DNA from: Bacteroides helcogenes P 36-108
GTDB taxonomy: Bacteria > Bacteroidota > Bacteroidia > Bacteroidales > Bacteroidaceae
NCBI RefSeq assembly: GCF_000186225.1
Contig: NC_014933.1
Location: 3,782,001-3,846,000 of the forward strand
Length of the DNA stretch: 64,000 nt
Direction: 5' to 3'
The position numbers and the translations under genes were made by a program. Each line of letters begins with the position of its first letter. The stretch's first letter is position 1. The notes beneath the pieces are model-generated. The model searched no databases and was not told the DNA's origin. It worked only from the letters and a program-made list of their open reading frames with translations. Positions 55,322 through 64,000 of this stretch are shown here, piece by piece.

Positions 55322-55361
55322 CCTCTGATTTTTATATTATTAAATAGTATTTTTCCGATTG

Positions 55362-55369
55362 CAAAGCTA
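55362..55369 (-). promoter_or_regulatory. -7 element of the haem uptake operon
   Basis: Minus-strand TAGCTTTG, matching TAnnTTTG, 40 bases before the lipoprotein ATG. It would drive all seven genes down to hmuV, as I see no equally good box between them. I could not identify a Fur site by eye. Confidence 0.55.
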
Positions 55370-55465
55370 CGGCATGGCAAAAGAGGAAGCAATACCTAAA
55401 AATAATCAAAATCAGAAAAGAAAAAGAGATAAAATACCTGAAAGGGGGTAATATTATCTCCTCAC

Positions 55466-55507
55466 AAAAAAAGTACTGCCCGATACCTTCTCAGGCGCGG
55501 GCAGCAC
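55466..55507 (-). terminator. Terminator of the second glutamate dehydrogenase gene
   Basis: On the minus strand 55507-55498 pairs with 55482-55473 with one mismatch, followed by a run of seven U (55472-55466): a standard intrinsic terminator 40 bases past the stop codon. Confidence 0.8.
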
Positions 55508-55546
55508 AAACCACAAATACAAATACAACTAAACAAAGTTTCTCTC

Positions 55547-56884
55547 TTAAATAATTCCCTGACCCATCATGGCATGGGCAACCTTCATAAAGCCAGCAAT
55601 GTTTGCCCCTTTCACATAGTTGATGTAGCCATCAGGTTCTGTTCCATATTTTACGCATTGAGAATGAATTCCGTGCATGATGGTGTGAAGTTTCTCGTCC
55701 ACTTCGGCGGCACTCCAACTGAGATGCATGGCGTTCTGTGACATTTCCAGTCCGCTGGTGGCCACACCACCGGCGTTCACTGCTTTGCCAGGTGCATACA
55801 TAATCTTATTTTCAATGAACAAGTCAATGGCTTCAGGTGTACATCCCATGTTGGAAATCTCACCTACACAAGTCACTTTATTGTCAATCAAATGACGCGC
55901 ATCTTCACCATTCAACTCGTTCTGTGTCGCACAAGGCAACGCAATATCCGTCTTCACTTCCCAAGGACGCTTGCCTGCCACAAAAGTAGAGCCAGGGAAC
56001 TCGTCGGCATACGGCGCCACAATATCGTTGCCCGAAGCACGAAGTTCCAACATATAATCAATTTTTTTGCCACTGATGCCGTTCGGATCATAAATATAGC
56101 CGTCAGGACCGGAGATGGTAACCACCTTTGCTCCCAATTGAGTAGCCTTCGTCACAGCTCCCCATGCCACATTTCCAAAACCGGAAACAGCTACCGTCTT
56201 ATCTTTTATATCAATACCTTTTGTCTGCAACATTTGATTAACAAAATACAATCCGCCGAAACCGGTAGCTTCAGGACGAATCAGCGAACCGCCGAATTCC
56301 AAACCCTTACCGGTGAAAGTACCTGTAAATTCACGAGTCAGCTTCTTGTACATGCCGAACATATAGCCTACTTCGCGGCCACCTACACCGATATCTCCGG
56401 CCGGCACGTCCATATCCGGGCCAAGATGACGCCACAATTCCAGCATAAAGGCCTGACAGAAACGCATTACTTCCGCATCGCTCTTACCACGGGGCGAGAA
56501 ATCCGATCCGCCTTTACCACCACCCATAGGTAATGTTGTTAAAGCATTCTTGAAAGTTTGTTCAAATCCCAAAAACTTCAAGATAGAAAGATTTACGGAA
56601 GCATGGAAACGAATACCGCCTTTATACGGGCCAATGGCATTGTTGAACTGTACACGATAACCAAGATTAGTCTGTACATCACCCTTATCGTCCACCCAAG
56701 TTACACGGAAAGTAAAAATACGGTCTGGTTCCACTAACCGTTCTATAATTTTTGCTTTTTCGAACTCTGGATGTTGATTATAGATATCTTCGATAGAAAG
56801 AAGAACTTCCTTTACGGCTTGAAGATACTCAGACTCACCGGGATGCTTTGCCTCTAAAGAGGACATGATACGTTCAATATTCAT
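55547..56884 (-). CDS. Second glutamate dehydrogenase
   Basis: 445 residues, collinear with the enzyme at 15329-16666, keeping PYKGGIRFHASVNLSIL, LPMGGGKGGSDFSPRGKS and DVPAGDIGVGGREVGYM. The nucleotide-binding region differs: VSGFGNVAWGAVTKATQ and then ISGPDGYIYD, with Gly-Pro in place of the Asp-Ser of the first enzyme, so a different cofactor preference or regulation is plausible. Bacteroides species often carry two GDHs. A TATATTTG box at 56958-56965 (minus) precedes it by 73 bases and a strong terminator follows. Confidence 0.95.
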   Translation of the reverse strand: MNIERIMSSLEAKHPGESEYLQAVKEVLLSIEDIYNQHPEFEKAKIIERLVEPDRIFTFRVTWVDDKGDVQTNLGYRVQFNNAIGPYKGGIRFHASVNLSILKFLGFEQTFKNALTTLPMGGGKGGSDFSPRGKSDAEVMRFCQAFMLELWRHLGPDMDVPAGDIGVGGREVGYMFGMYKKLTREFTGTFTGKGLEFGGSLIRPEATGFGGLYFVNQMLQTKGIDIKDKTVAVSGFGNVAWGAVTKATQLGAKVVTISGPDGYIYDPNGISGKKIDYMLELRASGNDIVAPYADEFPGSTFVAGKRPWEVKTDIALPCATQNELNGEDARHLIDNKVTCVGEISNMGCTPEAIDLFIENKIMYAPGKAVNAGGVATSGLEMSQNAMHLSWSAAEVDEKLHTIMHGIHSQCVKYGTEPDGYINYVKGANIAGFMKVAHAMMGQGII

Positions 56885-56957
56885 AATATTACGTTTTAAT
56901 GGTTATTAGCCTTATTGATTTAAGGTTATTCGATCAAAATGTCAACGAATAACACTG

Positions 56958-56965
56958 CAAATATA
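56958..56965 (-). promoter_or_regulatory. -7 element of the second glutamate dehydrogenase
   Basis: Minus-strand TATATTTG, matching TAnnTTTG; predicted leader about 68 nt. Confidence 0.55.
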
Positions 56966-57183
56966 GGAAAACTTTTCAAACCTGCTATATTTCACAATAA
57001 CATTTTGATTAAATAATAATAAAATGTCAAAGTTCTCATTCTTTCAGAAAGATATGTTTTTCTTTCCATTCATCACTCATTCCTCCTTTTCTGACGTTTT
57101 TTAAAGCTTTTATGGCAATTAGCAAACCTTTCTTTGAATGATAATGCCTAATCTTGCAATCTGAATTAAAGGTTAACATTACA

Positions 57184-59652
57184 ATGAGAAAGAGACTGTT
57201 TATAATTTCCTTTCTATCTATCATCGGCATTTCCGGCTACGGACAGGTTTGCCTGACACCGGACGGACAGTTGGAAAAGCAACTCTACGAAAGCGGATTG
57301 ATACATCAACCCCTCCCCCTGAATACGGCTAATTCTTTTGAAACCAACGGATGGAAGAAAGAGGTTTTAGAAAGCATTCCTCTTACCCAATCGGCAAGTA
57401 TCGAAGGCTGGAAACATTCCGGTACAGGTACAATGTCTTTCAGCACTGAGAAGACGATTTCGGGAAAAGGAAGCATCAAACTACAATTCCCTACATTTAC
57501 CGGAAAAAGAGCCACCGGATCGCCTTCCGATCCGGATTATGCCACATACGGAAACAGTGGCGTTGCCTATAACTTAAATGGTGCTAATCTGGAAAAGTAC
57601 AACCGAATTACGTTTTCTATCTATCCCGATTGTGACGGTGCACGCATTGTCAATATGAACCTTACGTTTATAAACGCCGATACGCCTGTCAAGAAAGGCT
57701 ATAATCAGCCTTCGGGTTCTCACCTTATCAATCTGATTAATAAAGAGTGGAATCAATGCTTTCTCGAAATCGATGAATACCAACGGGATAAAGTAATGAG
57801 TATCAGTTTCAGTACAGCCCTGAAAGGTAAAGACCGAACTACGGGCGATTCTGCCGTCTACTACCTAGATAACCTGGAACTACAGACCGTGAAGAACCCT
57901 GAAAATGTAAGTGGCTGGAGTCCTGCCGACGGAAAAATTATCTATTCGACTACGGGATATACCGTGAACAGTCCTAAGACAGCTATTGTAAACACAAACA
58001 CCTCAACATATAATGATAAGCGTTTTCAGCTATTAAATCCCGCCAGCGGACAAACCGTTTATGAAGGAGAAATAAAAGAGGAAACTACAACCCTCGGTAA
58101 ATTCGGTCTTCTTGATTTCACCAGTTTCAACCGTCCCGGTGTATATCAGCTGAAAGTAAATGAGTCTCTAACCCCCACCTTCCGAATCGGTGAAAGAATC
58201 TGGGAAGATTCGGGATGGAAGGTTCTCAATTTCCTTTTCTGCCAACGTTGCGGATACCCTGTTCCCGGCAAACACGCTACTTGCCATGTGGACCTGATGT
58301 CCAAGCATGACGGACGCAGTATCTCCTACGCCGGTGGATGGCATGATGCAGGCGACCTTTCACAACAAACACTTCAGACAGGAGATGTAACCTTCTCCCT
58401 GCTCGAAGCTTACAACAAGCTGAAAGATAAGAACCCTGCTCTTGCCGCCCGTCTGCGTGAAGAAGCCGAATGGGGATTGGAATTCGTACTGAAAAACCGC
58501 TACGGTGATGGTTACCGTGCCAGCAGTATGGGATTGCTTATTTGGCAAGATGGAGTATTCAACACGTTGGACGACATCTCCTCCGTACGCGTGCAAAACA
58601 TGGCATTCGACAATTTCCTCTATGCCGGATATGAGGCGTATGCTTCGGTGACGTTGACGGGCGACCCGATGCTACAGGAATATCTGCTTAAAACAGCCGA
58701 AGAAGATTTCACTTTTGCTATGGATAAATTCAAGAAGGATGGATTCAACAAGTTTATTCAGCCTTACGAGCATAGTTACAACACTTCACGAAGTCAATAT
58801 ATGGCTACAATATCGTGGTCGGCCAGCCAACTTTACCGCTTAACGAAGAAATCTTATTATGCTGATATAGCCGCAGAATACATTCGTTACACGCTTGAAT
58901 GCCAACGTACCGAGCCTCTGAAAGACAAAGCCGGAACATGCGGATTCTTCTACCGCGACAAAAACAAACAGTCAATAGTTCATTATATACACCAGTCACG
59001 CGAACAGGTTTACATGCAAGCCATAAACCTGCTTTGCGAGACACAACCGGAACACCCCGATTACCCCCAGTGGGCACGTTCCATACGCCTGTATGGCAAC
59101 TATCTGAAAGGGCTGATGCGCTACACCCACCCTTACGGAATGTTGCCAAGCGGCGTATATCATGCAGAGGAGTACAAAGACACCACCGGCTTTTATGCTC
59201 TCCACCTCTTCCCGCCCACCAATGCGAAGGAGTTGTATACCGAGCAAATAAAAAATGGTGTCCGGCTGGACAAAGAGCACTATGTGAAGCGCTTCCCCGT
59301 CTGGTTCAACATATTCAACGGTAATACAGCAATCCATCTTTCCACCGGAAAGTCTGCCGCCATCTGTGGAAACTTCCTGAAAGATAAGGAACTGCTCGAC
59401 ATCGGTCTGGAACAGTTGTACTGGACGGTAGGTAAGAATCCTTTCGGTCAATCTTTGATCTACGGAGAAGGACATAATTATCCGCAACTGAACACTTTCT
59501 CTTCCGGAGAGATGACGGGAGAAATGCCCGTAGGTATCCGTACATTAGGAAATGAAGACATACCCTATTGGCCTCAAACGAATAATGCTTGTTACAAAGA
59601 GGTGTGGGTAACCTCGGCAGGAAAGTGGCTATCATTGATTGCCGAATATTGA
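57184..59652 (+). CDS. Secreted glycoside hydrolase family 9 enzyme
   Basis: An 822-residue exported glycosidase. After a signal peptide (MRKRLFIISFLSIIGISGYG) comes a jelly-roll-like carbohydrate-binding region (residues ~65-245, with WKHSGTGTMSFSTEKTISGK) and an Ig-like CelD_N domain (~255-345, KTAIVNTNTSTYND ... FNRPGVYQLKV). The GH9 catalytic barrel follows. The catalytic-base motif is GGWHDAGD at ~384-391; the general-acid glutamate is in the C-terminal NNACYKEVWV, and VGKNPFGQSLIYGEGH is the usual late motif. GH9 enzymes cut beta-1,4 or mixed-linkage glucans by inversion. The upstream ORF extension lacks a signal peptide and is not used. A weaker box TAATCTTG is at 57149-57156. Confidence 0.88.
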   Translation: MRKRLFIISFLSIIGISGYGQVCLTPDGQLEKQLYESGLIHQPLPLNTANSFETNGWKKEVLESIPLTQSASIEGWKHSGTGTMSFSTEKTISGKGSIKLQFPTFTGKRATGSPSDPDYATYGNSGVAYNLNGANLEKYNRITFSIYPDCDGARIVNMNLTFINADTPVKKGYNQPSGSHLINLINKEWNQCFLEIDEYQRDKVMSISFSTALKGKDRTTGDSAVYYLDNLELQTVKNPENVSGWSPADGKIIYSTTGYTVNSPKTAIVNTNTSTYNDKRFQLLNPASGQTVYEGEIKEETTTLGKFGLLDFTSFNRPGVYQLKVNESLTPTFRIGERIWEDSGWKVLNFLFCQRCGYPVPGKHATCHVDLMSKHDGRSISYAGGWHDAGDLSQQTLQTGDVTFSLLEAYNKLKDKNPALAARLREEAEWGLEFVLKNRYGDGYRASSMGLLIWQDGVFNTLDDISSVRVQNMAFDNFLYAGYEAYASVTLTGDPMLQEYLLKTAEEDFTFAMDKFKKDGFNKFIQPYEHSYNTSRSQYMATISWSASQLYRLTKKSYYADIAAEYIRYTLECQRTEPLKDKAGTCGFFYRDKNKQSIVHYIHQSREQVYMQAINLLCETQPEHPDYPQWARSIRLYGNYLKGLMRYTHPYGMLPSGVYHAEEYKDTTGFYALHLFPPTNAKELYTEQIKNGVRLDKEHYVKRFPVWFNIFNGNTAIHLSTGKSAAICGNFLKDKELLDIGLEQLYWTVGKNPFGQSLIYGEGHNYPQLNTFSSGEMTGEMPVGIRTLGNEDIPYWPQTNNACYKEVWVTSAGKWLSLIAEY

Positions 59653-59688
59653 GTAAGAAACATTTAACTTCATAAAAACATATATGCC

Positions 59689-60501
59689 ATGAGAAACATT
59701 AAACTTTATTTTGTTCTGCTATTTACTGCATGTGCATTGCTGGTACATGCACAAGCCCCCGAAGGCTATCCTGCAAACTATGCCCGAGCTCCCCGCTTCA
59801 AAGCATTGGTTTATTACACACAACATGCCGAAGGGGCTCACGTAGAATTTGCCCGACAAGCTGTAGAATTCATTAAAAAGCTAAACTACGGCGATGGTTT
59901 CATTTTAGACATCACCACTGACTTTTCTCAATTTCCATACGAAAAATTGAAAGAATATAATGTCGTTGTCATGCTCAACACCACCCCGAGCAACAAAAAT
60001 GAACGCGATGCCTTCGAGAAATATATGGAGAATGGTGGAGGCTGGGTAGGTTTCCATGCCGCAGCCTACAATGACAAGAATACCAATTGGCCTTGGCTAG
60101 TCAAGTTTTTGGGTGGAGGAGTGTTCTATTGCAACAACTGGCCTCCTCAGCCTGTGTTGGTTGAAGTCGATAAGGCTGAACATCCTGTTACCAAGAATCT
60201 GCCTGCATCGTTTGTAGCACCTGCCAGCGAATGGTATCAATGGAATCCGAGTCCGCGCCTGAATAAAGATGTAGAAGTACTGTTTTCTATTTCTCCCAAG
60301 AATTATCCGTTAGGAATCAAGGATGTGGTCAATTTTGGCGATTTCCCCATTGTTTGGACCAACAAAAACTACCGCATGATTTACCTGAATATGGGACATG
60401 GTGATGAAGAGTTTATAGACGGAACACAAAATCTCTTGCTCGTGAATGCTTTCCGCTGGGTAGTTAGCCAAGATAAGGCAGGCGATCCGTTCGATAAATA
60501 A
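59689..60501 (+). CDS. Secreted ThuA-domain protein
   Basis: A 270-residue protein with a signal peptide (MRNIKLYFVLLFTACALLVHA) and one ThuA domain, a class-I amidotransferase-like fold. Visible features are KALVYYTQHAEGAHVEFARQ, VVMLNTTPSNKNERDAFEKY, GGGWVGFHAAAYN and a C-terminal MIYLNMGHGDEEF. In ThuA proteins the nucleophile is often absent; here the GWVGFHAA stretch has no cysteine. Related proteins take part in sugar interconversion or bind carbohydrate. It lies 36 bases after the GH9 gene and may be co-transcribed, suggesting a shared glycan substrate. Confidence 0.88.
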   Translation: MRNIKLYFVLLFTACALLVHAQAPEGYPANYARAPRFKALVYYTQHAEGAHVEFARQAVEFIKKLNYGDGFILDITTDFSQFPYEKLKEYNVVVMLNTTPSNKNERDAFEKYMENGGGWVGFHAAAYNDKNTNWPWLVKFLGGGVFYCNNWPPQPVLVEVDKAEHPVTKNLPASFVAPASEWYQWNPSPRLNKDVEVLFSISPKNYPLGIKDVVNFGDFPIVWTNKNYRMIYLNMGHGDEEFIDGTQNLLLVNAFRWVVSQDKAGDPFDK

Positions 60502-60529
60502 AGAAAGTATTCAAATTGCTCAAACGAGC

Positions 60530-60900
60530 ATGTTTTATATGATGGTAAGACAGGGTAAAATGCCAAGAACAGACAGAAGAACCTACCACGCTATTAAAGA
60601 ATTGGACGAAGCAACCGAAGAAATACGAAAAAGCATAGGCATAAACCATACGATTGCCACCTATCGTGCGTATGTAAATGCTCATTTGAACCTATCCCGT
60701 TTTATACGTGATAAGTACGGCAAAAGTGATATACCGTTTTCTGCTTTGGAATACTCATTTATTGAGAATTACGATATGTATCTGAAAATAGAGCATAAAA
60801 TGACAGCGGGTAGTGTGATGCAACATATTATTTTTCTTAAGAAGTTAGTAAAACGAGCCATGAACAAAGGAGTTATATCACGTAATCCATTTTTTGGCAA
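60530..60900 (+). pseudogene. Tyrosine recombinase (integrase) remnant, SAM-like domain only
   Basis: Residues 1-123 of the frame (MMVRQGKMPRTDRRTYHAIK, IGINHTIATYRAYVNAHLNL, KMTAGSVMQHIIFLKKLVKR, GVISRNPFFG) match the core-binding domain of Bacteroides tyrosine recombinases. The N-terminal arm-binding domain and the whole catalytic domain (R-HxxR-Y) are missing. After NPFFG the frame runs on into unrelated sequence to 61138 (an Asn/Pro/Lys-rich stretch, DNPNQYPSLHPNQHPN), so the ORF of 202 codons is a fusion of two broken genes. It marks a former mobile element next to the ThuA gene. Confidence 0.8.
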
Positions 60901-61091
60901 AGCGGATGCTAACCTTATCAAGTTTGAGATAGGCGGAAAGGGTTTTAGGGTAAAGACAAGGTATCAGATTATGACACCTAACGATAATCCTAATCAGTAC
61001 CCAAGTCTACACCCTAATCAACACCCTAACCTTGACCCATATAATATAAAGATAAAGACTAAGACAAAGAATAATATAAATGGAGGTAAAA

Positions 61092-61399
61092 ATGGATTTT
61101 CAAAACGTGCCTATGTCTCATCAGGCGATGCTGGCTGATTGTGCGGTAAGTATCATGGCAGAACGCTCATCCTGCAATTGCTCATGCAGGTATATAACAC
61201 CGTCATACGGACGATGAATGTACGGAAACCGATTTTTGAGTTTCAGAAATCCACCCATCTGCAAAGGATATTGCTTGCAAAAGGAATAGAATGCTACGCC
61301 AAACGTCCGCTTCTCATTGACGAGCTTGGACGTGAGCCAAAACAGGTAATGGATTTCGGCAATGAGAAAAGCCCCATTTCTTATACAAATCGTACCTAA
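61092..61399 (+). pseudogene. Remnant of an ATPase from a mobile element (DnaC-like guess)
   Basis: A start at 61092 reads MDFQNVPMSHQAMLADCAVS in one frame and stops. From ~61170 a different frame reads NTVIRTMNVRKPIFEFQKST, then ECYAKRPLLIDELGREPKQV, with a Walker B-like LLIDELG. No Walker A is present. Together these look like the two ends of one helicase-loader-type ATPase whose middle was deleted. The family assignment is a guess from the LLIDELG motif and from the setting beside an integrase remnant. Confidence 0.5.
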
Positions 61400-61505
61400 A
61401 TCGCTTCTGTAAGCCCGATTAGCGTGGTATTCATTCCTCCGTTTCGTTAAAAAGCCGTATCTTAGCGCACAAATTTCAGTAATTTGTAAATAGAACGAAC
61501 AATAT

Positions 61506-62717
61506 ATGCCTTTCGAGGAAATAATATCATACTCAGTGAGTGGCGGCATTTGCTTTGCAATGGCTGTTTCACTTCTTGCCGTGAAGACAAGCATCCTGCC
61601 TGTCAATCCGGCATACCAACGTATCAAGAAGTATCTGGCATACAGTGCCCTGATAGATGTACTTGTGGATATAGCGGTACTTTCATTGCTTGTGCAAGGT
61701 AAAGACATCTTCCTTTTGGATGCCTTCTTTATTCCGATGGCTTACAGTGCCCAACTGTACCTGATGACAAAGGCTATCATGGGATTGCTGCACACATCAG
61801 GCAATGCAAGGCTGTATCAGCGGCTGTGTTTCATACCGCTGGCGTTGGTGGCGTTGTGCCATGTCGTGGGGTTTGCCGTCCATGCAGGGGAATACACAGG
61901 GCTTTCGCTTGACGGATATGCGGAATATAGTTCCGGCACTTGGGCGAAAGTCAGTTCCGGCATACTCTATGCGCTGGTACTCTCCGAGTTTTCGGTATGC
62001 CTGTTCAAACTGGTAACAGAAACAAGGATGTATCTGAAGAAGCTGAACAACTTCTATTCGGGCACGGAAGTTCTCAACGGAAAACGCATCAGCTATATAT
62101 CCTATTGTTTTCTTGGTTATTTCCTGCTGGCAGCAGTTGACTTTCTCCTTTCCAATGATTCGTTGGATACTTTCTTTATGGCTATAAACACATCAGTGTT
62201 CATCCTCTTTGTGATATTCATCTCCAATTTGCAGAATGTCTATCTTTCCACGCTTCAGCTTGACACATTCAGAATGCACACCGAAGGGGATGCCGAGCCA
62301 ATCGAACAGAAGCCATTGGCAGAGGCGGACGAAAAGGAGAAAGCTCCCGTTCATCCCGAAACAGATTTGGCGGAGGCAAGCATTGTCTGTTCCGTTCACC
62401 GATGGGAGAAACGTGAGGACAAGCCTTTCCTGAAAGACGGCGTGTTGCTTGCCGATGTAGCAAGCGAGTTGGGCATTACGGATATGCAACTGTCGTTCAT
62501 CCTCAATCATTCGCTGAATGTGAATTTCAATACATGGATAAACAACCTCCGCATAGAGGAAAGCAAACGGATGCTGAAAGATTGCCCGGAGCGTTCCGTC
62601 AAGGAGATTGCTTACTCGGCAGGCTTCCCGGAGCTGGCAACCTTCTCCAAAGTCTTCAAAAAGGTTACGGGGGAGTCTCCATCGGGGTATAGAAAGAAAG
62701 TAAATTCGGAAGAATAA
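61506..62717 (+). CDS. Membrane-anchored AraC-type transcriptional regulator (7TM sensor plus HTH)
   Basis: A 403-residue protein whose first ~245 residues contain about seven hydrophobic helices (first near 9-28, GICFAMAVSLLAVKTSILPV; last near 222-243, SVFILFVIFISNLQNVYL). A charged linker (EPIEQKPLAEADEKEKAPVH) joins this to a C-terminal AraC helix-turn-helix pair (LADVASELGITDMQLSFIL and VKEIAYSAGFPELATFSKVF) with the closing GESPSGYRKK. The design suggests a regulator that senses in the membrane and binds DNA while tethered. It lies just after the mobile-element remnants. A similar N-terminal sensor begins at 63326, cut by the window end. Confidence 0.83.
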   Translation: MPFEEIISYSVSGGICFAMAVSLLAVKTSILPVNPAYQRIKKYLAYSALIDVLVDIAVLSLLVQGKDIFLLDAFFIPMAYSAQLYLMTKAIMGLLHTSGNARLYQRLCFIPLALVALCHVVGFAVHAGEYTGLSLDGYAEYSSGTWAKVSSGILYALVLSEFSVCLFKLVTETRMYLKKLNNFYSGTEVLNGKRISYISYCFLGYFLLAAVDFLLSNDSLDTFFMAINTSVFILFVIFISNLQNVYLSTLQLDTFRMHTEGDAEPIEQKPLAEADEKEKAPVHPETDLAEASIVCSVHRWEKREDKPFLKDGVLLADVASELGITDMQLSFILNHSLNVNFNTWINNLRIEESKRMLKDCPERSVKEIAYSAGFPELATFSKVFKKVTGESPSGYRKKVNSEE

Positions 62718-62738
62718 TTCACTCATTCTGAATACACG

Positions 62739-62764
62739 GGGCAGCAGTCATGTTGCCCTGTTTT
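62739..62764 (+). terminator. Terminator after the membrane-anchored regulator
   Basis: GGGCAGCA (62739-62746) pairs with TGTTGCCC (62751-62758) with one wobble pair, followed by TGTTTTC. About 22 bases beyond the stop codon. Confidence 0.6.
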
Positions 62765-62792
62765 CATGCCCTACAACACATAAAAGCCCGAT

Positions 62793-62819
62793 TTGCAAAT
62801 TTCCTAAGGAAATTTGCAA
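62793..62819. repeat. 13-bp-arm near-perfect palindrome
   Basis: Arms 62793-62805 and 62807-62819 are exact reverse complements around a single base. The half-site TTGCAAATTTCC recurs imperfectly shortly after (TTTGCAAAATT at 62833-62843). Such a compact dyad suits a dimeric DNA-binding protein better than a terminator. Confidence 0.65.
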
Positions 62820-62993
62820 GTAAAAAGCCGTCATTTGCAAAATTATCAGGTAAATTTTCAATCCGTTTGGTGCTACATTTCAGAACTTTGCCACATCTAA
62901 CATCTATCCCTCTTTCGGAGGTGGATATAAAAACAGCAAGAGATGAGCAAAGTTCTATTTTTAACAAAGAAAACTGAAGAAAGGTTTGGTGGA

Positions 62994-63312
<319 letters not shown>

Positions 63313-63325
63313 CGAACAAGTAACA

Positions 63326-64000
63326 ATGAATTTAGAATACCTAATATATATAACAAGTGCTTCCACCAGTATTTTACTGGCTGTCTTGTTGCTCTTTATC
63401 GTAAAGTACAACAATAAGACCGTGCTTCCCTATACCCGTGTGTCCATCCTGTTGGCATTAGGGCTTATTTGCCGAGGGCTGATGTCTGCGGCAGTTTTTA
63501 TAACTGCATACCTTACTTCTGATATGACTGTGGCACGCTCATTCATTATCCCTGAAATGTATTATTTGGAATTGGTACTATTCACATTCTCGGCACTGGC
63601 ATTGCTGCATTCTCCGCTGGGGACACATTGCAATGTGGTAAAATCCATTGTTCCTGCCATCGTGCTGGTTGGTGCTTATCTGGTTTGCTTTTTGCTAAGC
63701 GGAACCGTTTTGGGCACTGTGGCTGGATATGAAAATTTCACTACCACGTTTGCCGCCCGGCTTATCTGCTTGCTTCTATATATGGCTATTCTTGTTGCAC
63801 TATACTACAGTTACAGTTGTCTGAAAGGGGCAATCTCGATTAGCAAATACACCATGGAGGAAGTTGTACCTGCAGGGGATTATGAAGACGGGATGAAACT
63901 AATAAGGTTGGCGAGATGGTTTGCGGCTTACCTTGTTCTGTCAGGAGTAAATATGGTATGCTTCAACCATATAGCAGAAATAGCACTTGCGATAATTTGC
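63326..64000 (+). CDS. N-terminal membrane part of a second 7TM-type regulator (3' end outside window)
   Basis: The frame opens at ATG 63326 (MNLEYLIYITSASTSILLAV) and stays open to the end of the window, 225 codons. It contains about six to seven hydrophobic helices: ~9-27, ~40-62, ~76-93, ~106-127, ~144-162, ~203-225. Layout and spacing resemble the membrane half of the regulator at 61506-62717, so an AraC-type DNA-binding domain is expected beyond the window; this is inference. The promoter region contains the CT tract and the candidate switch ORF. Confidence 0.65.
   Translation, partial: MNLEYLIYITSASTSILLAVLLLFIVKYNNKTVLPYTRVSILLALGLICRGLMSAAVFITAYLTSDMTVARSFIIPEMYYLELVLFTFSALALLHSPLGTHCNVVKSIVPAIVLVGAYLVCFLLSGTVLGTVAGYENFTTTFAARLICLLLYMAILVALYYSYSCLKGAISISKYTMEEVVPAGDYEDGMKLIRLARWFAAYLVLSGVNMVCFNHIAEIALAIIC

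Noticed and set aside
61121..61708. 195-codon minus-strand frame
   Set aside because: It spans both the ATPase remnant and the start of the membrane regulator on the other strand, with no family features.

Overview
The window looks like chromosomal DNA of a human-gut-type Bacteroides (order Bacteroidales). The evidence is repeated promoters with the Bacteroides -7 element (TAnnTTTG), the absence of strong Shine-Dalgarno sequences, an hmuYRSTUV-type haem locus, a DUF3843 gene next to ruvA, TonB receptors with CarboxypepD_reg-like N-termini, and a meso-diaminopimelate dehydrogenase. I cannot name the species from sequence reading alone. No tRNA, rRNA or CRISPR array was seen.

Layout. (1) Positions 1-6.6 kb form an AT-rich defence island: the C-terminal part of a large restriction-modification protein with an N6-adenine methylase NPPY motif, then four minus-strand genes, an AAA15 ATPase plus RloB pair (RloAB / AbiL-like) followed by an AAA ATPase plus HNH pair (Septu-like). 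The only promoter I can see for all four lies before the first ATPase. (2) 6.6-7.46 kb is a gene-free strip rich in perfect hairpins, ending in a 23-bp-arm inverted repeat. (3) 7.46-16.7 kb is housekeeping DNA: MsrA, a small monooxygenase, a secreted protein, a TIGR02757 protein, a cell-wall amidase, O-acetylhomoserine sulfhydrylase, a malic enzyme-phosphotransacetylase fusion and a glutamate dehydrogenase. (4) 16.8-27.8 kb is an envelope-response module: TolC, adaptor and RND pump genes in one operon with their own OmpR-type regulator and histidine kinase, followed by an outer-membrane receptor and a PAP2 phosphatase fused to a barrel-like domain. A 24-bp element holding two hexamers 11 bp apart sits at exactly the same distance from the -7 box of both operons, so the regulator probably activates both. 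(5) 27.9-30.4 kb holds an SDR gene, a flavodoxin pseudogene with an internal deletion, and an AraC regulator.

(6) 30.9-44 kb is core genome: a CobW GTPase; yicC-gmk-nadD; the divergent tsaB-DUF4290-murA-(small protein)-rimM-M23-dxr-rseP operon; ddh; and ruvA-DUF3843. MurA has Asp where the catalytic Cys normally sits, which predicts fosfomycin insensitivity. (7) 44.1-55.4 kb has an M24 peptidase and a haem-acquisition operon running lipoprotein-hmuY-hmuR-hmuS-hmuT-hmuU-hmuV. (8) 55.5-60.5 kb has a second glutamate dehydrogenase, a GH9 glycosidase and a ThuA-domain protein. (9) 60.5-64 kb is accessory DNA: remnants of a tyrosine recombinase and of an ATPase, a membrane-anchored AraC-type regulator, a 46-nt CT microsatellite that sits like a frame switch in a small ORF, and the start of a second membrane protein of the same kind, cut by the window end.

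The most interesting unexplained items are the shared operator of the pump/receptor regulon, the CT-tract switch candidate, the stacked ATPase-nuclease defence operon, and the Met-rich insert in the membrane-anchored HmuS-like chelatase.
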